Source: UBA6168 sp964573725 (GTDB taxonomy: Bacteria > Bacteroidota > Bacteroidia > Chitinophagales > Saprospiraceae). Taken from it: a stretch of DNA of 22,161 bases. The first letter of the stretch is position 1; every line of letters starts with the position of its first letter. Shown here piece after piece: positions 6,899 through 15,032 of this stretch. The position numbers and the translations under genes are program-made. Location: the NCBI GenBank assembly GCA_964573725.1, contig CAZNLJ010000061.1, positions 1-22,161 of the forward strand, given 5' to 3'. The notes beneath the pieces are model-generated. The model had not been told where the DNA came from, ran no database searches, and saw only the letters and a list, made by a program, of their open reading frames with translations.

Positions 6899-7206
6899 GC
6901 CGCAAGGTGATGGCGTATCGATGCAGGCGGTATGCCGCGGGTCACCGGGACGGTCGGTCGCCCGCCTGACGATTGCGGCGCAAAGATAATAAACTGTTCC
7001 AAAACCGTTTTTGCGGGAATCGAGTCCGTCGCGTCGCGTTTGCCTCTTTCCCGCGGAAGTTGGCATCGGCTTCGGGTCTGCCGGCTACCGTTCCGCCCGC
7101 ATATCGGCGGGCGGGCCTGGCCCCGCCGAGCCGGTTTCATGCCTCCTGTGCTGCCAACTTCTGGAAAGGTAGGTGGGGGCCCCTCCGGAAAGTCGCCGCG
7201 CAGCGG
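6899..7206. other. Intergenic region between thrS and the PTPS gene
   Basis: There is no gene in these 308 bp. It holds the promoter motif at 6981-6988 and a GC-rich hairpin at 7093-7114: CCGCCCG (7093-7099) with CGGGCGG (7108-7114) around an 8-nt loop. The hairpin lies about 95 nt past the thrS stop, but no T-run follows on the minus strand, so I do not call it a terminator. Confidence 0.6.
6981..6988 (-). promoter_or_regulatory. Promoter -7 element for the PTPS gene
   Basis: Minus-strand TATCTTTG is an exact match to the Bacteroidota TAnnTTTG consensus, followed by CG as is common. Transcription would start about 7 nt later and give a leader of about 75 nt to the ATG at 6898. The -33 TTTG box is not well placed. 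It may also drive folE and fabD. Confidence 0.5.
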
Positions 7207-9126
7207 TCAGAGCTGTTCGTGGAACCAATCGATAAACGCGGCGATAGGCATGGCCCCTTGGTCTCCTTCCCCTTGGCGGCGTACCCCGACGGAGCCGCTG
7301 CCTTCCTCCTTCTCCCCGACAATCAGCAGATAGGGAATCTTACGCAGTTCATTGTCCCGGATCTTGCGGCCGATGCTTTCCGTCCGGTCATCGACAAATC
7401 CCCGGATGTCCCGGACGGCCAACTGCCGTTGTACGTCGCGGGCATAATCGATATACTTGTCGCTCACCGGCAGGATGACATACTGCTCCGGTGCGAGCCA
7501 AAGCGGGAACTTTCCGGCGCAATGCTCCGTCAGTACCCCGATGAACCGCTCCATGGAGCCGAAGGGGGCCCGGTGGATCATCACCGGCCGGTGGGTGGCG
7601 TTGTCGGACCCGATGTATTCCAATTGGAACCGCTCCGGCAGGTTGTAGTCCACCTGGATGGTGCCGAGCTGCCAGGACCTGCCCAGGGCATCCTTGACCA
7701 TGAAGTCCAGTTTCGGTCCATAAAAGGCGGCCTCCCCGTATTCCGTGACCGTTTCCAGTCCCGCCTCCCGGGTGGCGTCGATGATTGCCTGCTCGGCCTT
7801 TTCCCAATTTTCGGCGGAGCCGATGTATTTCTCCCGGTTCTCCTTGTCCCGCAAGGAAATCTGTGCCGTATAATCGTCGAAACCCAGCTTTTTCAGGACA
7901 AAACGGGTCAGGTCCAACACGCTCAGGAACTCCCCTTTGAGCTGGTCGGGGGTGCAGAAGATGTGGGCATCGTCCTGGGTGAAGCCCCGGACCCGGGTCA
8001 AGCCGTGCAATTCCCCGCTTTGCTCGTACCGGTATACCGTACCGAATTCCGCGATCCGCAGGGGCAGCTCCCGGTAGGAGCGCGGCTTGTGCCCGAAGAT
8101 TTCGCAATGGTGCGGACAGTTCATCGGCTTGAGCAGGAATTCCTCCCCTTCCTTCGGGGTGTGGATGGGCTGGAAACTGTCCTTGCCGTATTTCTCGTAA
8201 TGACCGCTGGTGACGTACAGGTCCTTTTTCCCGAGATGCGGGGTGATGACCGGCTGGTATCCCCGCTTGACCTGTTCGTCCTTCAGGAAATTTTCCAACC
8301 GGGTGCGCAGGGCCGTCCCCTTGGGCAGCCAGATCGGCAGGCCCATGCCCACCTTTTCGGAAAACATGAACAATTCCAATTCCTGGCCCAGTTTGCGGTG
8401 GTCCCGCCGTTTGGCTTCCTCCAGCAGGGCCAGGTATTCCGACAATTCCTTCTGCTTGGGGAAGCTGACCCCGTAGATACGGGTCAGCTGTTGGCGGTTC
8501 TCGTCACCCCGCCAGTAGGCACCGGCCAATGCCATGAGCTTGACGGCCTTGATGCGGCCCGTATCGGGGATGTGCGGACCTTTGCAAAGGTCCGTGAAAT
8601 TACCCTGGTGATAAAAGGTGATGGAACCATCCGCCAGTTCCCGGATGAGTTCGAGCTTGTATTCGTCGCCTTTTTCCGTGAAATACCGCTGGGCTTCCGC
8701 CTTGCCGACCTCCTCCCGGCGGTAGGGGTTGCCTTGCCGGGCCAATTCCAGCATCTTCCGCTCGATCTGCTCGAAATCATCGGAGGACAGGTGCCGGTCC
8801 CCGGTATCCACATCGTAGTAGAAACCGTTCTCGATGGCCGGGCCGATTCCGAACTTGATTCCCGGATAGAGCGCCTCGAGGGCTTCCGCCATGAGGTGGG
8901 CGGAGGAATGCCAGAAGGTACGCTTGCCTTCCCGGTCGTTCCAGGTGAGCAGCTGCAGGCTGGCATCCTCCCGGATGGGCCGGGAAATATCCCAGACCTC
9001 GCCGTTGACCTTGGCTGCCAGGATGTTCCTGGCCAATCCTTCGCTGAGGGAGGCCGCCACCGCCAGGGGGGTCGTTCCGGGTTCGTAGGTCCGGACTTGC
9101 CCATCCGGAAAAGTGATGTTGATCAT
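7207..9126 (-). CDS. thrS: Threonyl-tRNA synthetase (ThrS)
   Basis: ThrS charges tRNA-Thr with threonine. At 639 residues it is full length, with TGS domain (about 1-62), the editing domain with HSSAHLM (73-79) and its later Cys181 (TDLCKGPH), the class II catalytic core, and the anticodon-binding domain (from about 545). The zinc ligands are all present: Cys337 in MNCPHHC, His388 in DDAHIF and His518 in VMIHRAPFG. Motif 2 is FGTVYRYE with Arg366, and motif 3 is in HRAPFGSMERFIG. It lies 58 bp downstream of sucA on the same strand. Confidence 0.98.
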   Translation of the reverse strand: MINITFPDGQVRTYEPGTTPLAVAASLSEGLARNILAAKVNGEVWDISRPIREDASLQLLTWNDREGKRTFWHSSAHLMAEALEALYPGIKFGIGPAIENGFYYDVDTGDRHLSSDDFEQIERKMLELARQGNPYRREEVGKAEAQRYFTEKGDEYKLELIRELADGSITFYHQGNFTDLCKGPHIPDTGRIKAVKLMALAGAYWRGDENRQQLTRIYGVSFPKQKELSEYLALLEEAKRRDHRKLGQELELFMFSEKVGMGLPIWLPKGTALRTRLENFLKDEQVKRGYQPVITPHLGKKDLYVTSGHYEKYGKDSFQPIHTPKEGEEFLLKPMNCPHHCEIFGHKPRSYRELPLRIAEFGTVYRYEQSGELHGLTRVRGFTQDDAHIFCTPDQLKGEFLSVLDLTRFVLKKLGFDDYTAQISLRDKENREKYIGSAENWEKAEQAIIDATREAGLETVTEYGEAAFYGPKLDFMVKDALGRSWQLGTIQVDYNLPERFQLEYIGSDNATHRPVMIHRAPFGSMERFIGVLTEHCAGKFPLWLAPEQYVILPVSDKYIDYARDVQRQLAVRDIRGFVDDRTESIGRKIRDNELRKIPYLLIVGEKEEGSGSVGVRRQGEGDQGAMPIAAFIDWFHEQL

Positions 9127-9146
9127 AAACGTTCGATGTTGGTATG

Positions 9147-9154
9147 CAAAAGTG
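9147..9154 (-). promoter_or_regulatory. Possible thrS -7 element
   Basis: Minus-strand CACTTTTG differs from TAnnTTTG at the first base only. It lies in the 58-bp gap between sucA and thrS, 20 nt before the ATG. No clear -33 box is visible, so this is weak; thrS may instead be read through from sucA. Confidence 0.25.
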
Positions 9155-9184
9155 GTCGGCTGTGGGCCGGTCTTGCCTCCCGGC

Positions 9185-11926
9185 TTATCGGAAGGCGTTT
9201 TCCATCAGGGCTTGCTGCTGTTCGTCGTGGATCTTCTTGAATCCGGTGGCGGGATTGGGGTTGGCGTCCCGGCTGACCAGCTCCAGGGGCAATTTCCCGT
9301 GCAGGTGGAACAACAGGTGAGTCCAGTATCCCATGTTGGCGGGTTCCTCCTGTACCCAACGGACCTTCGCGCCCGCATAGCGGCCCAGGATGCCGTCCAG
9401 CTGCTGCATGGGCAGCGGATACAATTGTTCCAAGCGTACGATAGCTACGTCGTCCCGGCCGTCTTTGTTTCTTTTTTCCACCAGGTCGAAATAGACTTTT
9501 CCCGTACACAGGAGCAAGGTGGTCACTTTGTCCGGGACGGCCTGCAGGTCGTCGATGGTTTCCTGGAAGCGGGTCCCGGCCAGGAAGGCCTCCCGCGGCG
9601 ATACCATGTCCGGATGGCGGAGGCCGCTCTTCGGTGTCATCAAAATCAAGGGTTTGCGGAAAGGCCGCACCAATTGGCGGCGCAGGAGGTGGAACAGGTT
9701 CGCCGGGGTGGTCACGTTCGCCACCGTGACATTGTTATCCGCACACAATTGCAGGAACCGCTCCACCCGGCCACTGGAATGCTCCGGCCCCTGGCCTTCG
9801 AACCCGTGGGGTAAAAAGAGGCACAATCCGCTCATGCGTTGCCATTTCCGCTCGGCGGACATGATGAACTGGTCGATGATGACCTGCGCCCCGTTGAAGA
9901 AATCCCCGAACTGTGCTTCCCAGATCACCAGGGCATCCGGGCGGGCCAGCGAATAGCCGTACTCGAACCCCAACACCCCGTATTCCGACAACAAGCTGTT
10001 GTAGATGTGGAAGCGGCCCTGGCCTTCCCGAAGTCCGGAGAGCCGGTTGTATTTCGTACTGTTCTTTTCGTCGTACAGGACGGCATGCCGGTGGGAGAAT
10101 GTCCCGCGCCGGACATCCTGCCCGCTGAGCCGCACGTCGTTGCCTTCCAGCAAGATCGAACCGTAGGCCGCCAATTCCGCCAGCGACCAGTCGAGCATGC
10201 CCCCGTCCACCAGGGCTTGCGAGGACTTCAGGATCCGCCGGATCTTGGATACCGGCCGGAGGGTCTCCGGCAGATGGTGCAGGTGGTGCAGCAGTTGGTC
10301 GAGGGTTCCGGCCGGGATCCCGGTTTCCGGCGACAGGACGAAATCCTCGGCCGCCGTCGTCTTCTTCAGGGCCCGCCAGGCCTGTTCGCTCTCCTGGTAT
10401 TCATACGGCAGGCGCTTCTGCTTCACATTGTCGAGGCGCGCCTGCAGGTCGTTCCAAAACGATTGCTCATATTGTTGCGCCATCTCCATCTCGAGGTCGC
10501 CGCGCTCGATAAGCCGCCGGCTGTAGATCTCCCGGGGGTCCGGATGCACATTGATGGCATCGTATAACAAGGGTTGGGTGAATTTCGGGTCGTCGCCTTC
10601 GTTGTGCCCATGCTTGCGGTAACAGACCATGTCGATGAACACGTCATTGTTGAAGACCCGCCGGTACTCCATGGCCATCTTGCAGGCGAAGACCACGGCC
10701 TCGGGGTCGTCTCCGTTCACATGGAAGACCGGTGCCTGGACCACGCTGGCCACGCTCGTGCAATAGGTCGATGAACGCGCATCCTCCCAGTCCGTCGTGA
10801 ACCCGATCTGGTTGTTGATGACGAAATGGACCGTACCGCCGGTGTAATAGCCCTCCAGCTGGCTCATCTGCGTCACCTCGTACACGATGCCCTGTCCCGC
10901 CACCGCCGCATCCCCGTGGATGAGGATCGGCAGGATGCGGTCGTAGTCGCTGCCGTACAACACGTCCGCCTTGGCACGGGCGAACCCTTCCACCACCGGG
11001 TTCACAGCCTCCAGGTGGGACGGATTCGGCACCAGCTTCAGGTAAACCTGCTTGCCGCCGGGCGTCGGTACCATCGAGGAGAAGCCGAGGTGATATTTCA
11101 CATCGCCGTCGCCGAAACTCATGTTCTCGGGCATCGCCCCCTCGAACTCCGTGAATATCTGTTCGTAGGTCTTTCCCAGGATGTTGGCCAGCACGTTCAG
11201 GCGGCCCCGGTGCGCCATACCGATGACGACCTCCTCGACCCCTGCTTCCGCACCGGCGGAAATCATGGCGTCCAGGGCGGGGATCGTCGATTCCCCGCCC
11301 TCCAGCGAGAAACGCTTCTGTCCGATGAACTTCTTCCCCAGGAATTGCTCGAATACGGTCGCCCCGTTCAGCTTCTGCAGGATCCGGCGCTTTTCCTCGA
11401 GCGAGAAGCCGTACTGGTTCTCCGGGCTGTGGGCTTCGATCCGCTGCCGTAGCCAACGGCGTTTGTCACGGTCCTGGATATGGTGGAACTCAAAGCCGAT
11501 ATGGCCGCAGTAGATGTTTTCCAGCTTGTCGATGAGCTGGCGCAGGGTCGCCCCCTCCAGCCCCATCTCCTTGCCCGCCCGGAAGGCTTGGTCCAGCTGC
11601 TCGGGAACCAGGCCGAAATCCGACAGCGCCAGCTTCGGATGGCGGTCCTTGCGCGAACGGATGGGGTTGGTAATGGATTTCAGGTGCCCCCGGTTCCGGT
11701 AGGCGAAGATCAGGGCCAGGACCTTGAGCTCGGCCGACACTTCCTCCGGCAGGGCAGCCGGTCCGGCGCCCGTCGCCGGTGCCGCACCGTTCTCCCGGTT
11801 GTAGTCGAAACCCTTGAAAAAAAATCGCCAGCTTTCCTCCACCGCGTCGGGCTGCTGCAGGTATTGCTCATACATCGCCTCGATGTAGGACGGATGGGCA
11901 TTGGATAGGAAGGAGTAGTCTTTCAT
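9185..11926 (-). CDS. sucA: 2-oxoglutarate dehydrogenase E1 component (SucA)
   Basis: This thiamine-diphosphate enzyme decarboxylates 2-oxoglutarate in the TCA cycle and hands the succinyl group to the E2 lipoyl domain. The 913 residues are full length. The N-terminal SYIEAMYEQYLQQPDAVEESWR segment is typical. HRGRLNVL is at 239-246, and the ThDP-binding stretch runs from GDAA (338) to NNQ (373). The C-terminal transketolase-like domain follows, with no gap or frameshift. sucB and lpd are not in the window, so E1 is encoded apart from its partners here. The start is the ATG at 11926; the AlgH-like or RNase genes are not overlapped. Confidence 0.98.
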   Translation of the reverse strand: MKDYSFLSNAHPSYIEAMYEQYLQQPDAVEESWRFFFKGFDYNRENGAAPATGAGPAALPEEVSAELKVLALIFAYRNRGHLKSITNPIRSRKDRHPKLALSDFGLVPEQLDQAFRAGKEMGLEGATLRQLIDKLENIYCGHIGFEFHHIQDRDKRRWLRQRIEAHSPENQYGFSLEEKRRILQKLNGATVFEQFLGKKFIGQKRFSLEGGESTIPALDAMISAGAEAGVEEVVIGMAHRGRLNVLANILGKTYEQIFTEFEGAMPENMSFGDGDVKYHLGFSSMVPTPGGKQVYLKLVPNPSHLEAVNPVVEGFARAKADVLYGSDYDRILPILIHGDAAVAGQGIVYEVTQMSQLEGYYTGGTVHFVINNQIGFTTDWEDARSSTYCTSVASVVQAPVFHVNGDDPEAVVFACKMAMEYRRVFNNDVFIDMVCYRKHGHNEGDDPKFTQPLLYDAINVHPDPREIYSRRLIERGDLEMEMAQQYEQSFWNDLQARLDNVKQKRLPYEYQESEQAWRALKKTTAAEDFVLSPETGIPAGTLDQLLHHLHHLPETLRPVSKIRRILKSSQALVDGGMLDWSLAELAAYGSILLEGNDVRLSGQDVRRGTFSHRHAVLYDEKNSTKYNRLSGLREGQGRFHIYNSLLSEYGVLGFEYGYSLARPDALVIWEAQFGDFFNGAQVIIDQFIMSAERKWQRMSGLCLFLPHGFEGQGPEHSSGRVERFLQLCADNNVTVANVTTPANLFHLLRRQLVRPFRKPLILMTPKSGLRHPDMVSPREAFLAGTRFQETIDDLQAVPDKVTTLLLCTGKVYFDLVEKRNKDGRDDVAIVRLEQLYPLPMQQLDGILGRYAGAKVRWVQEEPANMGYWTHLLFHLHGKLPLELVSRDANPNPATGFKKIHDEQQQALMENAFR

Positions 11927-12011
11927 GACAGTCGGTTCGAATAAGTTGGCGGCTTGAAATTCCGTCCCTCACCGTAACGTCGGCACGGATGGGAAGTTGC
12001 CGCGGCGGTTG

Positions 12012-12019
12012 CAAATATC
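12012..12019 (-). promoter_or_regulatory. Possible sucA -7 element
   Basis: Minus-strand GATATTTG matches TAnnTTTG at 7 of 8 positions (first base G) and is followed by CA. It lies in the gap between rnhB and sucA and predicts a leader of about 80 nt. No convincing -33 box is visible. Confidence 0.3.
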
Positions 12020-12055
12020 GGATGTTGCGGTGGAATGTGAACGTCGGCAAATGAC

Positions 12056-12079
12056 AAAAAAACGGCACGCCGGCCCGGC
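12056..12079 (-). terminator. Possible terminator of rnhB
   Basis: Directly after the rnhB stop the minus strand reads a GC-rich segment with only a short stem (GGC with GCC around 6 nt), then seven T. The T-run is good and the stem is weak. Confidence 0.35.
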
Positions 12080-12679
12080 TCAGAACAGCCGGCCCTGGTC
12101 CTCCGGCAACAGCCGGAAGGTCTTGCGGTGGAAGGGGCTGGGACCATACCGGCGGATGGCCTCGCGGTGGGCGGCCGTCGGATAGCCCTTGTTGCGTTCC
12201 CACCCGTAGGCGGGATACTGTTCCGCCAGGGCTTCCATCCATTCGTCCCGCCAGGTCTTGGCCAGGACGGATGCCGCCGCAATGGCGCGGAACCGGGCAT
12301 CTCCCCCGATGATGCAATGGTGCGGGATAGCCTCGTAAGACCGGAACCGGTTGCCGTCGACCAGCAGGCTGTCCGGCCGCACGGACAGCTGCCCGACGGC
12401 CCGATGCATGGCTTCCACCGATGCCCACAGGATGTTGAGGCGGTCGATTTCCGCCTCGTCCACCCGGGCGACCGCCCAGGACAAGGCACCCTGTTCGATG
12501 ACCGGCCGCAGGGCCTGGCGCTGGTCTGCCGACAACCGCTTGGAGTCGTTCAACCCGGGACAGTCGAAATCCGGTGGCAGGATGACGGCGGCCGCAAATA
12601 CGGGCCCCGCCAGACAGCCCCGGCCGGCCTCGTCACATCCCGCTTCCGTCTTGTCGGATTCCAGATAGGCTGCCAACAT
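12080..12679 (-). CDS. rnhB: Ribonuclease HII (RnhB)
   Basis: RNase HII cuts the RNA strand of RNA-DNA hybrids and excises single ribonucleotides from DNA. The 199 residues are normal. The acidic site is intact: Asp16 and Glu17 in CDEAGRG, Asp108 in LLVDGN, and Asp127 in GGDARFRAIAAASVLAK. GRGCLAGPV and the C-terminal GYPTAAHREAI segment are also family-like. The start is the ATG at 12679. An open frame continues upstream to 12862 but has no family character. The next 296 bp to the divergent gene at 12976 hold no gene. Confidence 0.96.
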   Translation of the reverse strand: MLAAYLESDKTEAGCDEAGRGCLAGPVFAAAVILPPDFDCPGLNDSKRLSADQRQALRPVIEQGALSWAVARVDEAEIDRLNILWASVEAMHRAVGQLSVRPDSLLVDGNRFRSYEAIPHHCIIGGDARFRAIAAASVLAKTWRDEWMEALAEQYPAYGWERNKGYPTAAHREAIRRYGPSPFHRKTFRLLPEDQGRLF

Positions 12680-12903
12680 ACCCTGTCGATTGGAGTGGCC
12701 GATGGGGCACCCGGCCGCCGGTAATGGTCTGTTCGATCGATGCCCGGCCCTCGTCGGACAGCTCCCTGCCCGGACGCCGACCGATGCGCCGGTGGTAAAG
12801 ATGGACGATTTCCCCGGATTGTCAAAACCAGGGCTTTGGCTCCGCATCCGCTGACCACCCAAATTTTTCCGGCACGGGACAGCCTTTCCTTCCGGATATC
12901 CCC

Positions 12904-12911
12904 TACTTTAG
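12904..12911 (+). promoter_or_regulatory. Possible -7 element for the amino-sugar deaminase operon
   Basis: TACTTTAG is one base off TAnnTTTG. It would start transcription near 12918, leaving a leader of about 58 nt before the ATG at 12976. No good -33 box is seen. Confidence 0.3.
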
Positions 12912-12975
12912 CAGCGCTTGGCCCACATCCTGCCGCCCCGGACCCGGGCCTTGCTTTCACCACGCAATAATTGTC

Positions 12976-13698
12976 ATGACCATCCACACCTTTCCCGACT
13001 ATGAGGCCTTATGCGCCCAAATCGCCGCCCACATCACGGACCTGGTCCGCCGAAAGCCGGATGCCGTCGTCTGCATCGCTTCCGGCCATACCCCCCTGGG
13101 GGTCCTGGATGCCTTGCGCGAGTCCAGCCTGGCCGGCCGGGTGGACCTCTCCCGCTGCCGCTTCGTCGGCTTGGACGAATGGTGCGGCATCGGTCCGGAC
13201 AATCCCGGCAGTTGCCGCTACCTGCTGGACCAACGGCTGTTCCTGCCCTGCCGGATCCCCACCGGCCATATCCACTTCTACGACGGATTGACCGAGGACC
13301 CGGAGGCGGCCTGTGTGCAAATGAATGAAACCATCGCCCGGTTGGGCGGCTTGGATTATCTTCTCCTCGGCATCGGCATGAACGGTCACATCGCATTGAA
13401 CGAACCGGGCACGCCCTGGGACGTCCGTTGCCATGTCTCCACCCTGGCTCCCCTCACCGTGGCGGTCGGACAGAAATACTTCGCCGCGGAAACATCCCTG
13501 GAGAAAGGCATGACCCTCGGCCTCGCCTACCTGGCGGAAGCACGGCAAACGGTGTTGATGGCTTCCGGCGAAAGCAAGGCGGCCATCGTCCGCGACGCGC
13601 TGTACGGCCCCGTCACCACGGAACTGCCTGCCTCCATCTTCCAAACCCTCCCGCATGCCCAGGTCATGTTGGACCAACCTGCCGCCGCAGCCAGCTGA
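12976..13698 (+). CDS. agaI: Galactosamine-6-phosphate deaminase/isomerase, AgaI-like (NagB superfamily)
   Basis: This 240-residue enzyme should turn an amino-sugar 6-phosphate into the keto-sugar phosphate plus ammonia. KPDAVVCIASGHTPL, FVGLDEW (Asp67, Glu68), LGIGMNGHIALNEPG (His138, Glu143) and ASGESK follow the family. The residue before GHI is Asn136, where E. coli NagB has the proton-transfer Asp141. From memory, AgaI has the same NGH, and the rest (PGSC and CH-x-S segments) also looks more AgaI-like than NagB-like. The substrate is therefore more likely galactosamine-6-phosphate, but this was not tested. It is the first gene of a three-gene operon, and its TGA overlaps the next ATG by one base (TGATG). 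Confidence 0.8.
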   Translation: MTIHTFPDYEALCAQIAAHITDLVRRKPDAVVCIASGHTPLGVLDALRESSLAGRVDLSRCRFVGLDEWCGIGPDNPGSCRYLLDQRLFLPCRIPTGHIHFYDGLTEDPEAACVQMNETIARLGGLDYLLLGIGMNGHIALNEPGTPWDVRCHVSTLAPLTVAVGQKYFAAETSLEKGMTLGLAYLAEARQTVLMASGESKAAIVRDALYGPVTTELPASIFQTLPHAQVMLDQPAAAAS

Positions 13699-14471
13699 TG
13701 CTCACAACTTTCCCGGACCTGCTCCTGGAGGCGACCGCCGGCATCGACCGGACCGATTGGGCCCTCTTGGTATTCACCGCCCTGACCATCGGGGTTTCCA
13801 AGGCCGGCCTGTTCGGCATCGCCACCGTCATGACACCGGTCATGGCCTATGCGTTCGGCGGAAAGGACTCCACCGGCCTCATGCTGCCCATGCTGCTGGT
13901 CGCCGACGTCTTCGCCGTCATCTGGTACCGCCGGCACGCCGCCTGGCCGTATCTCTTCAAACTCATGCCCGGCTCCCTCGTCGGCGTCCTGCTGGGTACC
14001 TGGCTGGGAAACCATGTGGACGACCATGCCTTCAAACTGCTGATGGGCGGCATCATCATCCTCAGCGTGGTCATCATGGTCTGGCGCGACTACAAGCAGC
14101 TCATCCACGTCCCGGACAATCCCCTGTTCGAACACAGCCTCGCCGTCCTCGCCGGTTTCACCAGCATGGTCGGCAACCTCGCCGGCGCCATCGTGGGCCT
14201 CTATTTCCTTATCATCCGCATGCCCAAGTTCGTATTCATCGGCACCGGTGCCTGGTATTACCTGATGGTCAATACCGTCAAGATGCCGCTGCACATCGTG
14301 GTCTGGGAAACCGTCACCATCCCTTCCCTGCTGGTCAACCTGATCCTCCTGCCGGCGGTCGCCGCCGGGGCCTTCATCGGCTGGAAAGTCACCCCCCTGA
14401 TCCCCGATGCCGTCTACCGCAAGTTCGTCATCCTCATCACCTTCCTGTCGGCCGCCTTCCTATTCCGGTAG
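13698..14471 (+). CDS. TauE/SafE-family permease (sulfite exporter family)
   Basis: This 257-residue integral membrane protein has about eight hydrophobic segments, including WALLVFTALTIGVSKAGLFG, GLMLPMLLVADVFAVIWY, LLMGGIIILSVVIMVW and a glycine-rich GFTSMVGNLAGAIVGLYFLI. This is the two-repeat DUF81 layout. Members move sulfite, sulfoacetate or other small anions, but specificity cannot be read here. The start is the ATG at 13698, which shares its A with the stop of the deaminase gene, so translational coupling is likely. Longer upstream readings in this frame overlap the deaminase and are not credible. Confidence 0.87.
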   Translation: MLTTFPDLLLEATAGIDRTDWALLVFTALTIGVSKAGLFGIATVMTPVMAYAFGGKDSTGLMLPMLLVADVFAVIWYRRHAAWPYLFKLMPGSLVGVLLGTWLGNHVDDHAFKLLMGGIIILSVVIMVWRDYKQLIHVPDNPLFEHSLAVLAGFTSMVGNLAGAIVGLYFLIIRMPKFVFIGTGAWYYLMVNTVKMPLHIVVWETVTIPSLLVNLILLPAVAAGAFIGWKVTPLIPDAVYRKFVILITFLSAAFLFR

Positions 14472-14507
14472 GCCGGCGGCATCCCGAACAGGCCAACCCG
14501 GTCCGTC

Positions 14508-15011
14508 ATGAACAACCATCCGCCCATCGAATCGTGGAAAAAAAAGAAAGACCTGGTCCCGCGGGAAAGCACGGAAATCATCCGCCGGCTGAAACGCCAC
14601 CAGGGAAAGCACCTGGACGAAAAGGCGGACCAGGTCCACCGCCAGGTCTTTTCCCGGATCGATTGCCTGGATTGCGCCGGCTGCTGCACCGGCATCCCGC
14701 CCATCGTCAACAAGACGGACGTCGGCCGTATCGCCAAGGCCTTTCACCTGAAACCCGCCGCCTTTGCGGAAACCTACCTGGTCGTGGACGAGGACGGCGA
14801 CACGGTGATGAACGGCACCCCCTGCCCTTTCCTGCTGGAAGACCGCCGCTGCATGATTTATGACATCCGCCCGAAAGCCTGCCGCCAATACCCGCACACG
14901 GACGCCGCGGCGTTCAGCCGGAACATCCGGCTCCATGCCCGGAACGCCGCCGTCTGCCCGGCGGTCTATCATATCCTGCTGGAACTGGACCGCTTGTTCC
15001 GGCCGGCCTGA
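14508..15011 (+). CDS. YkgJ-type cysteine-cluster protein
   Basis: This 167-residue protein belongs to the CxxCxxCC zinc/iron-chelating family. The metal-binding Cys residues are 53, 56, 59 and 60 (CLDCAGCC), then 106 (CPFL), 115 and 125 (CMIYDIRPKACRQYP), and 150. The N-terminus is basic. The family's function is not well established. It sits 36 bp after the permease gene on the same strand. Its stop overlaps a potential two-way terminator. Confidence 0.9.
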   Translation: MNNHPPIESWKKKKDLVPRESTEIIRRLKRHQGKHLDEKADQVHRQVFSRIDCLDCAGCCTGIPPIVNKTDVGRIAKAFHLKPAAFAETYLVVDEDGDTVMNGTPCPFLLEDRRCMIYDIRPKACRQYPHTDAAAFSRNIRLHARNAAVCPAVYHILLELDRLFRPA

Positions 15012-15025
15012 ATTCCAGGCGGCCG
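15000..15025. terminator. Possible two-way terminator between convergent genes
   Basis: CGGCCGGCCTG (15000-15010) pairs with CAGGCGGCCG (15016-15025) over 10 bp with one bulged G and a 5-nt loop. It lies in the 21-bp gap between the two convergent genes, including the stop of the upstream one. There is no T-run, so this is moderate at best. Confidence 0.35.
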
Positions 15026-15032
15026 ACCGCAC

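Noticed and set aside
6973..9240. A 755-codon open frame on the plus strand
   Set aside because: It is antisense to thrS and its neighbours. The opposite strand has a clear, full-length ThrS; the plus-strand product has no recognisable domain. Long antisense frames are expected in GC-rich coding DNA.
11934..11945. GGTTCGAAT as a tRNA T-loop
   Set aside because: The flanking bases do not pair as a T-stem and no acceptor, D or anticodon arm is found around it.
12680..12862. A longer N-terminus for RNase HII
   Set aside because: The added 61 residues have no family similarity; the conserved protein fits the start at 12679.
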